Source: Diorhabda sublineata (lineage: Eukaryota; Arthropoda; Insecta; Coleoptera; Chrysomelidae). From it: a DNA stretch of 64,000 bases. Location of the stretch: NCBI RefSeq assembly GCF_026230105.1, contig NC_079478.1, positions 13,469,653 to 13,533,652 on the forward strand. The letters run 5' to 3'. Shown here piece by piece: positions 49,901-52,855 of this stretch. The notes below the pieces were generated by a model. It was not told where the DNA came from. It made no database searches and was given only the letters and a program-made list of their open reading frames with translations. Position 1 is the stretch's first letter, and every line of letters begins with the position of its first letter. The position numbers were made by a program, and so were the translations under genes.

Positions 49901-50315
49901 AATTATACTATTAAAAAAAGTGCGACTATGATAATATTTAAAGTTTAAATTAAAGTGATATATTTACCACGTTTTTCTATTTCATTAATCCGCCTTAAAA
50001 CAAAAATACTTTTACTAGTGTCAAAAAAATTGAACTAATATGCAAATTAAATCTAAAACACCTGAAAAAGCACATTGGTGTACTGAAACAGGAAATTATA
50101 AACTTTTCTCTATAGATATCGTTCTGTATATAAAACAGAAAAGATAATAAAAATTTTCTTTTACAAATGTTCTCTACTTACTGAGTATATTCGATTGAGT
50201 TAACAAATGATAATTTTTTTTGTTACAGAATTTGGAAAATCTAAAATCCGAAAACCAGAGGTTGAAAGATGAAAATGGTGCTCTTATTAGAGTGATCAGC
50301 AAACTGTCAAAATAG
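4714..50315 (+). CDS. Mbs: Myosin phosphatase targeting subunit (MYPT/PPP1R12 family), 5'-incomplete, multi-exon
   Basis: This is the regulatory subunit that brings PP1 to phosphorylated myosin II light chain; Rho-kinase phosphorylation inhibits it. Sixteen exons on the + strand (4714-18892, 37111-37302, 40529-40615, then 43720-43815 or 50229-50315) have GT-AG borders and join in phase at every junction, giving 804 or 807 codons. Domain order in this fragment: ankyrin repeats (about residues 1-210), acidic Ser/Glu stretch (255-283), low-complexity Ser/Thr/Pro region, RRSTQGVTL (Thr near 481), ERRPSWRLRVDNG, RRSTGVV (Thr near 650), then coiled coil and leucine zipper (about 700 to end). This matches vertebrate MYPT1 in order and local sequence. 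The first exon, with the PP1-binding RVxF-type motif and the first ankyrin repeat, is not in the window. Family assignment is very secure; exon joins are inferred without transcripts. Confidence 0.96.
5600..5762 (+). CDS. Mbs: MYPT exon: linker and ankyrin repeat
   Basis: After TTTTAG the split codon completes as Gly, then IDCDAARNEEELIMLRDAKD and GATALHVACAKGYTDVIK, the MYPT linker between ankyrin blocks. The donor is AA|GTAAGT, leaving two bases. Confidence 0.96.
5865..6009 (+). CDS. Mbs: MYPT exon: ankyrin repeat
   Basis: The exon reads KILLQCGADVDVQDVDGWTP, then LHAAAHWGQQEACQILTENL. DGWTPLHAAAHWG is a hallmark of the MYPT ankyrin domain. Donor GTG|GTATTT; it ends in phase 0. Confidence 0.96.
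6084..6288 (+). CDS. Mbs: MYPT exon: end of ankyrin domain and charged helix
   Basis: It starts GQTAFDLCDTDMLSTLEDL and continues with a basic, Lys/Arg/Asp-rich stretch. This matches the MYPT GQTAFDVADED-type end of the ankyrin domain. Donor CAG|GTAAGA, phase 1. Confidence 0.95.
6884..6970 (+). CDS. Mbs: MYPT exon: acidic Ser/Glu-rich segment, possible cassette
   Basis: This 87-nt exon begins after AAAG and encodes DMDVSSESESESETESESSS followed by more Ser/Glu and SSDE. It enters and leaves in phase 1, so skipping it would keep the frame. The repeated Ser-Glu pairs suit acidophilic kinases such as CK2 (inference). The ATG at 6859 lies in the intron and is not a start. Donor GAGG|GTAAAT. Confidence 0.85.
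7650..8225 (-). mobile_element. Penelope-like element fragment (GIY-YIG end and 3' tail)
   Basis: On the minus strand, QQLTNYFNKY, a tract ending PKNKRSTIV and, after a one-base shift, MGQTSQNLESRLKGHHHDKE match the C-terminal GIY-YIG region of Penelope-like elements. The + strand copy at 39535 shows the same segments (QQLSNYFNKH, PKNKRSN). The tail near 7700-7745 has the family's 3' motif (tttGtaaagaccgaaa, cf. 39985). Frameshifts make it inactive. Confidence 0.65.
8471..9420 (-). mobile_element. Tc1-like transposon, truncated and frameshifted
   Basis: The left end carries CTGGACAAAATTAACGCACC, a typical insect Tc1-like terminus. Minus-strand fragments give, in transposase order, TINDWQRVLFSYET, GGGFKMFCGGVCFNAP, then SPNSTDMNPIDDLWDYLQKR and MPRRMNAVV. 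The first catalytic Asp of the DET motif is changed (SYET), and the frame shifts at least twice. No right terminal repeat is visible. Confidence 0.75.
9921..10981 (+). mobile_element. Mariner element, family A, full-length but decayed
   Basis: Terminal inverted repeats CATCACTCAATAAGTCGTGT (9921) and its near-complement ending 10981 bound 1.06 kb. In order, the + strand shows the helix-turn-helix region, VDDSEHCLAMF, FLRRCVSMDESWIHNFTPES, a VFWDA block, and ETESYFEAKEKSFYKYGIDK. Stops and frameshifts split the transposase, so it is dead. The same family occurs at 2090, 21860, 35345 and 52856. Confidence 0.85.
11201..11353 (+). CDS. Mbs: MYPT exon: central low-complexity region
   Basis: The correct frame reads EKKNKINAISGSNEITTNAV and then KKIVDDKEEITSRRKITKQN. 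The acceptor TTTTACAG and donor AATA|GTAAGT are good, and the phase fits both neighbours. The region is poorly conserved in the family, so the call rests on phase, splice sites and composition. Confidence 0.82.
11513..12050 (+). mobile_element. LINE fragment with RNase H tail
   Basis: A broken frame shows QWIPGHTGAKGNEISDK-like sequence (with a stop), PEPFCGINYRTME, and ITRVLSGHYRLNKHLKSLDL, the arrangement of the RNase H and C-terminal region of R1/Jockey-type non-LTR elements. Several stops; 5' truncated. Confidence 0.65.
12158..12239 (+). CDS. Mbs: MYPT exon: central region
   Basis: It reads NMANSVENSKSEPEITPRRP and PIVQNEKL. Acceptor TTTTCAG, donor TT|GTAAGC. The phase links exactly to the exons at 11201 and 13177. 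Confidence 0.83.
13177..13314 (+). CDS. Mbs: MYPT exon: Ser/Thr-rich region
   Basis: It reads SSKKEEKEIPISTTTITNTT, then Ser/Pro/Gln-rich sequence ending SPQFIRR. Acceptor CACTAG, donor AGAAG|GTACGG. At 138 nt with equal entry and exit phase, it could be skipped without a frameshift. Confidence 0.84.
13560..13995 (+). mobile_element. LINE reverse transcriptase 3' fragment
   Basis: The frame reads YRVILRPVVMCPSETR, then after a shift EHLSLVTEVKRARIRRLGHL and RERWVDDVEEDLREIGVK. These are the C-terminal blocks of a common insect LINE reverse transcriptase. It is GC-richer than the surroundings and ends near a TAG trinucleotide run (13986-14008), like a LINE 3' tail. Confidence 0.75.
13996..14340 (+). 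mobile_element. Second LINE 3' fragment
   Basis: Following the TAG run is a degraded frame with TWMNKVTNSIVLQRLNK, a GIFGSH-like block, RRNSWL, NLRQRL and TTELF, the order seen in the C-terminus of another insect LINE family. Multiple stops. Confidence 0.5.
14755..14935 (-). mobile_element. Penelope-like element 3' tail
   Basis: The + strand runs TTTATGCTTCTAAACGTTCT, then a T-rich tract, then GACATTTCGACTTC and TTCATCAAAATAT. This is the reverse complement of the tail at 39985-40085. It is followed by a short inverted copy of its own edge (ATGAAAATTTGAC / CAAATTTTCATCT), which folds. Confidence 0.55.
15328..15459 (+). CDS. Mbs: MYPT exon: Thr/Pro-rich region
   Basis: It reads SGLKLQIPSSNPTTCTASPT, a Thr/Pro/Ser tract, and ends GTRLQMLKNFFK. 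Acceptor TTATCAG, donor AA|GTAGGT. The length is 132 nt with equal entry and exit phase. Confidence 0.85.
16543..17035 (+). mobile_element. LINE fragment, RNase H domain and zinc knuckle
   Basis: Two frames give ARQRWIEIPGMRQAKVHLDG and, after a shift, DNPECRCCMEEDETADHVLC. The CxCC...H...C cysteine knuckle after the RNase H region is typical of R1/Jockey LINEs. It sits in the intron before the exon at 17272. Confidence 0.7.
17272..17443 (+). CDS. Mbs: MYPT exon: first Rho-kinase inhibitory site
   Basis: It encodes SFVPPVRDEESETQRKAHAK, then RVRETRRSTQGVTLEEIKSA. The block VRDEESETQRK..RRSTQGVTL is almost identical to the region around human MYPT1 Thr696, whose phosphorylation inhibits the phosphatase. 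The Thr codon is at 17357-17359. It ends in phase 0 at AAG|GTAATT. Confidence 0.96.
17502..17660 (+). CDS. Mbs: MYPT exon: Pro/Thr linker and RRPSWRLRVDNG motif
   Basis: It reads PGANGDSPNGVVVTATITTG and ends VHERRPSWRLRVDNGTSK. The ERRPSWRL block is a conserved MYPT segment. It is 159 nt, phase 0 at both ends. Confidence 0.93.
17744..17912 (+). CDS. Mbs: MYPT exon: segment between the two kinase sites
   Basis: It reads FLLEDASKPAEPPSTPSFIR, then RTNPAIPIQRPSSAPLETAD and LPLRKPKTVEEK. Acceptor ATTTTAG, donor AAAAG|GTAATC, leaving one base. The in-frame stop after 17960 lies in the intron and is not used. Confidence 0.92.
18186..18500 (+). repeat. Diverged tandem repeat in intron
   Basis: Units beginning TATTTACTTCAATC-like at about 18186, 18313 and 18466 share 'agcattttg', 'gagtgtgct' and 'cttctcacaa/cttacaag' blocks in the same order. 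The period varies between about 127 and 153 bp, with low identity. Confidence 0.5.
18560..18681 (+). CDS. Mbs: MYPT exon: second Rho-kinase site
   Basis: It reads DQDKENDIRNAQATLATQAA, then IQRRRRPKRRSTGVVSFDNVD. RRSTGV matches the human MYPT1 Thr853 site. The Thr codon is at 18652-18654. Donor GAT|GTAAGT, phase 0. Confidence 0.95.
18821..18892 (+). CDS. Mbs: MYPT exon: acidic segment before coiled coil
   Basis: It reads DLEQEKDSSSGKDCDDTTKL NHLE. The exon is 72 nt, phase 0 at both ends, with acceptor GTTACAG and donor GAG|GTGAGT. The next phase-0 acceptor in clear MYPT sequence is at 37111, after an 18.2-kb intron. Confidence 0.88.
19664..19775 (-). repeat. Penelope-like terminal repeat with hammerhead-like fold
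   Basis: It has the same landmarks as 26750 and 44017: 'gatattcatactgaacacac', 'actgtctgacgcgt' and a hairpin 'gattaccaaattatc'. On the minus strand it reads CTGAAGA, hairpin, AAAA, CGCGTC, AGAC, which is close to a hammerhead ribozyme order. Confidence 0.6.
21860..22946 (-). mobile_element. Mariner element, family A, reverse orientation
   Basis: The termini (CATCACTCAATAAGTCGTAT at 21860 and a partial partner near 22946) match the 9921 copy. The minus strand shows LQKCFPDSAPSKRTICYW, GERSGHSIEVVTPENIKKIH, VFWDAHGIFFIDCF, then LNELLPHPLYIPDLTPSILK in separate frames. It is broken by frameshifts, and the right end is degenerate. Confidence 0.85.
23550..24230 (+). mobile_element. Possible LINE ORF1 relic
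   Basis: A purine-rich strand gives EIKRINVLICIDQKSSFDIV, KIQIVRMESEEILIK and INDVPNICIDKRREIEVKI in different frames. The order resembles the ORF1 of an insect LINE (RNA-binding domain then an Arg/Lys/Glu helix). The match is weak. Confidence 0.35.
24490..25330 (-). mobile_element. LINE reverse transcriptase fragment
   Basis: The minus strand reads FLCFIDNEKVFNKVQHHKLI, VLRTTNVDEGDMRCIQNFYW and LAISSGVRQG, i.e. reverse transcriptase motifs A and B (FIDxEKxFD; GVRQG). Further on, near 24800, is RYKYLGSWLGEDWDDEKEI. 5' truncated and frameshifted. Confidence 0.75.
26361..26560. mobile_element. Mariner-type terminal fragment
   Basis: It begins TACGAGGGTCGTTCTTTTTT, the mariner terminus form also seen at 29458 and 45371, with no partner end or recognisable transposase nearby. 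Confidence 0.35.
26750..26885 (-). repeat. Penelope-like terminal repeat
   Basis: It carries 'gatattcatactgaacacac', 'caccaacactcacaattaca' and 'ctgtctgacacgcgtttcga' as in the 44017 copy, but the hairpin stem is altered (ATAACTTGGTGGCGAT). Confidence 0.6.
27509..28082. mobile_element. Foldback element with about 230-bp inverted arms
   Basis: The left arm (27509-27739) and right arm (27853-28082) are inverted copies. Both contain CATTTACTTCCGGAGATACC, the word AACAGATATCGAAAAATGGA and a shared end near CACAAGTATGATAA. The spacer is only about 113 bp with no coding. It lies about 560 bp upstream of the alternative first exon at 28647. Confidence 0.85.
28500..28646 (+). promoter_or_regulatory. 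Putative intragenic promoter and 5' UTR of the short MYPT isoform
   Basis: This stretch directly upstream of ATG 28647 is less AT-rich than its surroundings and contains CpG-containing words (CACGTG at about 28528, ATCGGATCGGG at 28599). A weak initiator-like GCATTA (28571) has AGATC about 26 bases downstream, roughly where a DPE would sit. There is no TATA box. The evidence is mainly positional. Confidence 0.35.
28647..29114 (+). CDS. Mbs: Alternative first exon of a short MYPT isoform
   Basis: An open frame starts at ATG 28647 (MSFFSKQNVNPRRRSSSAVR), continues for 156 codons rich in Ser, Tyr, Asn and Arg (DSGCDSGHASRDLNRGGSYR, SLSRSRNSLGSG) and ends at donor ATT|GTAAGT in phase 0. Phase 0 matches the coiled-coil exon at 37111. 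The only good acceptor near its start (TTTCTTCAG, ending 28660) would put TAA in frame if joined to the upstream phase-0 exon, so a cassette exon is unlikely. I infer an intragenic promoter and an isoform of about 277-280 residues without ankyrin repeats or kinase sites, like vertebrate M20/M21 from PPP1R12B. Confidence 0.75.
29458..31169 (-). mobile_element. Mariner element (family B) interrupted by a foldback insertion
   Basis: The ends are TACGAGGGTCGCTACTTAAG at 29458 and its inverted partner ending CTCGTA at 31169. The minus strand has GDESWIYEYEPVTK near 30670 (catalytic Asp) and, beyond the insertion, LMDRAPYSACLAPNNLF near 29700. The final catalytic Asp of the usual YSPDLAPxD is changed in YSACLAPNN. 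A foldback element splits the two halves. Confidence 0.75.
29836..30438. mobile_element. Foldback element nested in the family B mariner
   Basis: The arms 29836-29992 and 30276-30438 are inverted copies: AGTTATAGTCCCTAGTCAGT against ACTGACTGGGGACTATAACT, and CTAGTTTTAGAAAAAAAAAT with its partner. The spacer is about 280 bp with no ORF. It separates mariner coding motifs that belong together. Confidence 0.8.
31689..31743. repeat. Short hairpin
   Basis: ACCATGAAGTGAGAAAGTTT and AAACTCACACTTCATGGT form an imperfect stem with about an 11-bp perfect base and an 11-nt loop. The function is unknown. Confidence 0.5.
32253..32286. repeat. hAT-terminus-like direct repeat, left copy
   Basis: TCTCAACCTTCTCAACGCTG followed by CGACCCCCTTTTTA. 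A near-identical copy in the same orientation lies at 33988. The wording resembles hAT terminal repeats. Confidence 0.5.
32358..33979 (+). mobile_element. DDE transposon with about 375-bp inverted repeats
   Basis: Near-identical inverted arms run from TACAGGGTGTCCCAGAAATA (32358) to about 32735 and from about 33600 to GGGACACCCTGTA (33979). TA flanks both sides, the expected mariner/IS630-type target duplication. Between them lies one open frame (32706-33203). The high arm identity and open frame suggest recent activity or copying. Confidence 0.9.
32706..33203 (+). CDS. C-terminal half of a DDE (IS630/mariner-like) transposase
   Basis: The 165-codon frame contains INLWTGILNGQIIGPFELP, QNDGCPAHYARAVRAYLDD, RWIGRLGPILWPPRSPDLNP and LDFFYWGCLKDKVY. 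The second catalytic Asp (QND) and the SPDLNPLDFF block are present. The DNA-binding N-terminus and the first catalytic Asp are missing, as the inverted repeat takes their place; the first codons (GTG/ATG at 32706-32718) lie within the left arm. Alone it should not be a working transposase. It has no stop or frameshift across its length, unlike the other transposase remains here. It may be the product of an internal rearrangement that duplicated the terminus. Confidence 0.8.
   Translation: MKKKCTRLSQHQFKINLWTGILNGQIIGPFELPATLNAAMYLEFLQNDLPILLEDVSLETRRRMWLQNDGCPAHYARAVRAYLDDTYPRRWIGRLGPILWPPRSPDLNPLDFFYWGCLKDKVYSKPIRSVDELRQRINEAAREITNLSLGRLKTQFLRRCRWQKF
33988..34021. repeat. hAT-terminus-like direct repeat, right copy
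   Basis: TCTCAACCTTTTCAACGCTG followed by CGACTCCCTTTTTA. It lies 9 bases beyond the right end of the long-TIR element and is the partner of the copy at 32253. Confidence 0.5.
34420..34740 (+). mobile_element. Mariner transposase C-terminal fragment
   Basis: The + strand reads YYFDLLRQLRQKLSEKVAQF, CRGMRLLHDNTT (second catalytic Asp block), then FNSGDEIKQAVCEHF and IYNGIEALVKR, in mariner order with the third-Asp region deleted. It is distinct from family A. Confidence 0.7.
34775..35040. mobile_element. MITE with near-complete palindromic structure
   Basis: The left arm (ATTATTTAGAATTGGGGCTC...) and right arm (its complement GAGTCCCAATTCTAAATAAT region) are about 100 bp each with a short spacer, in a total of about 265 bp. 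No coding. Confidence 0.8.
35345..35490 (+). mobile_element. Mariner family A 3' coding fragment
   Basis: Words such as AAGACAAATCCTTCTACAAG, GGCATCGAGAAGTTGGAA and ATTACATTGATGAATAAAAT match the 3' coding end of the 9921 copy, with a shift. No terminus follows. Confidence 0.6.
35535..36690. repeat. Cluster of TACAGGGTG-type terminal motifs
   Basis: TACAGGGTGTGTATAAAAAG (35535), TACAGGGTGTTCCATTTAAA (35968), TACAGGGGGTACCAAAAAAA (36284), TAGGGTGTTTCATGTAAAAT (36495), and inverted GACACCCTGTATAAT (36545) and GACACCCTGTAAATT (36669). It looks like several nested or degraded elements of one terminus type; no coding was found. Confidence 0.5.
37111..37302 (+). CDS. Mbs: MYPT exon: coiled coil, shared by long and short isoforms
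   Basis: It reads SGTDRSSRSRISSSSDIRNE, then IDYKKLYEEQLAENERLKEK and a heptad-rich helix ending TLEKINLV. DYKKLYEEQLAENERLK matches the MYPT1 segment FKKLYEQILAENEKLK. It is 192 nt, phase 0 both sides; acceptor TTATAG, donor GTT|GTAAGT. Confidence 0.95.
37843..39130 (-). mobile_element. Tigger/pogo-like transposon, decayed
   Basis: The left end has AAATACCTCGCTTTACGCGA, a Tigger-type terminus. In coding order, the minus strand gives APMSQDIIYAK, WFEKLKRRLNLYNFRITGEA, LGINATGDFKLKPLLV, LPPKVLLLLDNTPGHHP and LLPNTNSIPQPMDHGVIANF. The DN and PMDHGV blocks are typical DDE motifs of this group. Stops and shifts break it. The right terminus was not identified. Confidence 0.85.
39560..40085 (+). 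mobile_element. Penelope-like element, C-terminal and tail
   Basis: The + strand reads QQLSNYFNKHDISISHKKHN, YFTKLECKIPKNKRSNN, then (shifted) GQISQYLENRLNGH, the GIY-YIG region. The tail has GATAAAAACTGAAAGTAGTC, then GAAACGTCAAATT and AGAAGCATAAACTTA, shared with 14755 and 54320. Confidence 0.7.
40529..40615 (+). CDS. Mbs: MYPT exon: coiled coil
   Basis: It reads TSKNSLSELEKRERRAMERK followed by LSEMEEELK, equivalent to vertebrate EMEKRERRALERRISEMEEELK. It is 87 nt, phase 0, with acceptor TTTCCAG and donor AAG|GTTTGT. Confidence 0.96.
41842..43032. mobile_element. Foldback element carrying a pseudo-exon
   Basis: The inverted arms 41842-42080 and 42790-43032 share CTCATAACTTTTTAAATTC-like, TAATTAATCCTCAAAGAACA-like and GAGCGCTC plus CACAATGTGGTGA-like blocks in opposite orientation. 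The 709-bp spacer includes spliced-looking coding remains on the minus strand (42270-42529). Confidence 0.75.
42270..42529 (-). pseudogene. Pseudo-exon inside foldback element
   Basis: The minus strand has an acceptor (TTTTCTACAG), then frame VNEIVESYVAAEKQASLF, which after a one-base shift continues as HCSDETCGNIMEISKLIEEN, ELEDELPTMTPILTPLIPQT and TINTDVDIDPER, a stop, then KETKIDKVVQNA and a donor (CCAG|GTAAAT). The composition is clearly protein-like, but one shift and one stop disrupt it. I do not recognise the family. It may be a captured host exon or an exon of the element's own lost gene. Confidence 0.5.
43720..43815 (+). CDS. Mbs: MYPT alternative terminal exon A (leucine zipper variant)
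   Basis: After acceptor GTTTTTAG the phase-0 frame reads QLQKLKAENERLKADNRSLT, then RVINKLTNSAM and TAA. It aligns without gaps to the terminal exon at 50229 (15 of 28 positions identical) and keeps the leucine spacing, but ends with a different tail. A poly(A) signal follows 92 bases after the stop, as expected for a terminal exon. Splicing on to 50229 would not keep phase. Confidence 0.87.
   Translation, partial: QLQKLKAENERLKADNRSLTRVINKLTNSAM
43907..43912 (+). terminator. Poly(A) signal AATAAA for terminal exon A
   Basis: AATAAA lies shortly after the TAA at 43813-43815 and is followed by a T/A-rich stretch. It supports termination of a transcript using the exon at 43720. Confidence 0.6.
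44017..44442 (-). mobile_element. Penelope-like element, left half of head-to-head dimer
   Basis: The minus frame (44442-44212) reads KSGKYEISCGDCDGKYIGQT, RRSVIVRFKEHIAHLKYERT and GIADHAASHNHDININNVKL, a GIY-YIG endonuclease end with the C-C pair typical of Penelope-like elements. Its 3' repeat (44017-44140) has 'gaacacactg', 'actgtctgaagcgcgtttcg' and the hairpin GATAACCAAGTTATC. Confidence 0.85.
44453..44925 (+). mobile_element. Penelope-like element, right half of head-to-head dimer
   Basis: The + frame (to 44653) repeats YIGQTKRSVIVRFKEH, ASRNHNIDINNVKLLKKGSH and NKLLDAFESIYSL. The 3' repeat follows at about 44760-44925 with CGCGTCAGACAGTGTAATTG, the complement of the left repeat but lacking the hairpin. 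The two halves meet near 44445-44480 with 3' ends facing outward. Confidence 0.85.
45371..46276 (-). mobile_element. Mariner element (family C), decayed
   Basis: The termini TACGAGGGTTGTCTGAAAAC and the inverted partner TTTTCAGACAACCT near 46276 bound 0.9 kb. The minus strand gives, in order, IEKVYQMVLDDHGIKVREIE, TIGISKECIYHKLTEELG, DQKTIRMNI, VDEDWIHHYT and (shifted) LHSLDLAPGEFFLF. The catalytic WIHHYT block is present, but the frame is broken and part of the N-terminus is missing. Confidence 0.85.
46953..47400 (-). mobile_element. Internally deleted mariner (family D) with N-terminal ORF
   Basis: A 448-bp unit with inverted ends TACGAGGTCTGGCTATTAAT / ATTTAATAGCCAGACCTCGTA type, flanked by TA on both sides. 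The minus strand keeps MCDEKQEQRINLKFLVKLKK and EAYGDNSPSRARVFEWCKRF, the first helix-turn-helix of a mariner transposase, then stops after SREREGEHSNVE. The catalytic domain is deleted. Any product would be a DNA-binding fragment of 68 residues or less. Confidence 0.88.
47600..48620 (-). mobile_element. TIR-bounded element carrying a spliced YqaJ/SWIM-like gene
   Basis: GTGACGTAGAAAGTAAGTAAA near 47630 and its complement TTTACTTACTTTCTACGTCAC near 48556 form the clearest part of longer imperfect inverted repeats. The inside carries a two-exon minus-strand coding unit (47823-48377). Exact ends and target duplication were not resolved. Confidence 0.55.
47823..48377 (-). CDS. Transposon-derived YqaJ/SWIM-type protein, N-terminal part, two exons
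   Basis: Exon 1 (48377-48307) reads MVATFFANNQLYSSAEIRGV then EAD and ends at donor AC|GTAAGT. Exon 2 (48153-47823), after CTTTCAG, continues TAGRSTDGDAVIGYVQLKRE, GAFFIVEGRKCLEHKVRIRD, YNVSLNINEKDESIVES and runs to TAA, 133 residues in all. The GVxxxxxGR...GDAVIGYVQLKRE...C.EHKVR..YNV block recalls arthropod repeat proteins with a SWIM zinc finger and YqaJ-type nuclease. Here the SWIM cysteines and nuclease are missing, and the tail after SIVES is unrelated. An alternative upstream frame (MMTKIGFIEGRLENLSKVDG) suggests an earlier start lost by a shift at about 48375. Confidence 0.55.
50229..50315 (+). CDS. Mbs: MYPT alternative terminal exon B (canonical leucine zipper)
   Basis: After a T-rich tract and TTACAG the frame reads NLENLKSENQRLKDENGALI, then RVISKLSK and TAG. 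NQRLKDENGALIRVISKLSK is the same as the C-terminus I know for vertebrate MYPT1, so this is the ancestral-type end. It lies 6.4 kb beyond terminal exon A. Confidence 0.96.
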   Translation, partial: NLENLKSENQRLKDENGALIRVISKLSK

Positions 50316-50831
50316 CATAAGTTTTAGTTGTTATCATTAATTGCATTTTATGTTAAGATGACTTTAATAATTTATTGTTAGAAATTAATTTAAAAAAACA
50401 TGGATTATCCATTTTTTAAAAATGAAACCTTTTCTGTAGCATAAATAGCTGTCAAAAGAATGAGGATAGATATAAGTATAATAATTTCATAAACATTATC
50501 AAGTATATTTTCAAAATTTCCTTTTTTACTAAAATATAACACAGCTTGAATATTTTTTGTAAAATTTCCTGACAGATTTCATTAATTTTTAGTATCAGTT
50601 TTCTTATTTTTCATTTTGTAATATACAGTCACTGACCTTTTTTAACCTTTATTGTGCGTTTAACTGAATATGAAGATATCTGATTCTTGCCAACATTTGT
50701 CTTGGTACAAAATGTACCAATACAAATTTCCTTAAGTTCAACGCACGGTTAGGCACAGTTCCAAGTTATTAAACAGCTAAAATATTTCTATAGAAGATCA
50801 GTTATACCAAAATATTTACCTTAGAAGAAAG

Positions 50832-51244
50832 AAATAAATTTTTTTTTCTTATCAAAAATTAGTTTTAGCTTGTCCGGTGGGGACCCTAATTCTAAAAGTA
50901 ATTTTAAGAACTGCTGTTACAGTTGTATTAATTTTTCGTTTCAGTATTTTACATATAAATATATACTTGATGATAATTTTTGCAAATAAAGATTTCGAAA
51001 AATATCTACCCTTTGTTGTAAATTGTTATGTAGTTATGTTGAGAGTATTATGTTACAGATTTGTGCTACTGGAAAGTATGTACATATTTTAAAAAATGTA
51101 AATTCCTAATGAACTTATAAATAACTGAGGCCTTACATTTTTTAATCAAGAAATCAGGTTTGGTACAGAATTTTATGTGTATATTTAATTTGTTTTTTAT
51201 TTTGATAGCTTCAATTTATTTTACAAAAGTTTGATTTCAATAAA
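50832..51244 (+). terminator. Candidate poly(A) signals of terminal exon B 3' UTR
   Basis: AATAAA occurs at 50832-50837, 50985-50990 and 51239-51244 downstream of the TAG at 50313. The second is embedded in TGCAAATAAAGAT and the third in TTTCAATAAATCG. Which are used cannot be told from sequence. Confidence 0.4.
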
Positions 51245-52855
51245 TCGCAGGGTTAATACCATCAATATATTAATGAGAATTCTAATCGTAACATAGTTTT
51301 CAATTTGAAAATTGGTCATGTAGAGTAATTTCATTATGTACAGGGTTAAAACATACTCCAGAAAATTGTTTTTAAAACAAAAATTCATTTAATCATTTTC
51401 TTTTTTGTTTTGATACAATTTTTGTGAATGTAATATGTGTAGAGTAATTATTATATTTATTAATAACTTTTTGTTGTCCGTATTTCGTATATGTCCGAAA
51501 TTTATTTGATAATATTGATTATTTAGAAAAGTAGCTCAGGATCGACCGGAAATCCAATACTATTCCTTCCTCTCCACGTTTTGCTCCATTTTGAACAAGG
51601 TGTTCAACAATTCCAAAAACTTATCTATGTTAGTACTAGTGAGCACGTAACCCCAAGGAATATTAAATATTCTTTTCACAATTTTTCCGTATCCTGTGCG
51701 AATATTTCTTTTTATTTTGTATCGATTGTTTGTCCTTTTTGAAGCCTTCGAACTCCTTTTATTTACCAAAAAGTACCTTAATTCATGATTGGGTACTTTG
51801 GTTCCAATTATCACCAAATATATAATCCATGTAAATAATAGATAATCAGCAGTCTAAACATTCTTTTTTGTTGTGTAGACGACTTGTCCAATAAAGAGAA
51901 AAAATGAATGGAGAATTATAGAGCAAAAAAATCTTACATCTGAAAAATAACTAACATAAAATTAAAATTATATCTTAAAGTTATAGATATAGGTACAATA
52001 ATAAATAACGACAAGATGTGGCTACAATTAGAAAACTTTTGATAATTGAAGTATGCAAGGAGGAAACAAGCACATGAAACGGAGAGTAATTAGTCTTGCT
52101 CAAATGTAGTGTTTCTATTGCATCAGCTCTGCAGAAGAGCAACTCCTATATCGGGGTCAACTCCTCCTATAAAAATTTTCTCTTATCCAACGAATATCTC
52201 TCTTTTTTTTTTCTATAGCATCTCATATTTTAACTGGAGGCTAGTCACTTTCATATATCGTTAAAAATTCGATACCTTGTTTAAATTTGATGGATTTAGA
52301 CATTGTTGTTTCAAGTATTAACCAAAAATATTACACTATTATTTGTTCACTAATGTTGTTAATTTTTCACTGTTGTTTTATAAAAATGTTTTAAATTGAT
52401 TGCATTTAGATGAATTTAACCTGGAATCTTTGTTTCAAATTCATTATTTACATCAAAATACTTTGATAATATTTAAAACTTTCATCAAATTGTTTAAACT
52501 ATTTACCTGAGTGTAATTTTAACGAGAAATTGAAAACGGTTTAATAAAGTAAGAATAAATTCTGTCCCAAACCTAATTTCCAACAATTGAAAATTGCGCG
52601 GACCGTTGATGAGTTTTTTACACGACTTCGAGTATTATTGTTTGTATTTATTGACTTATCGACAATATTGAATATGTAATATAAATATGAAGTAGTTAGT
52701 TAAGAATTTTACAGGATGTCAAATAAATTGCGTCTTCCTTCACCTAAAGCAGAGGTTTAATTTGGTAAAAGATTTAATAACAAAAACTTAGCTATTAACT
52801 AGCTGTATATAATATTTATTAGTATTTTGAAATGAATGTAATTTTATAAATTACT

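Larger units (their letters stand above)
43816..50228. other. Region between the two MYPT terminal exons
   Basis: 3' UTR of terminal exon A to about 43940, then mobile elements (44017-44925, 45371-46276, 46953-47400, 47600-48620). 44930-45370, 46290-46950 and 48790-50220 are AT-rich with nothing I recognise. For transcripts ending in exon B, this is all intron. Confidence 0.6.

Noticed and set aside
50877..51092. 71-codon open frame after MYPT
   Set aside because: Lies in the probable 3' UTR of terminal exon B and has no recognisable similarity.
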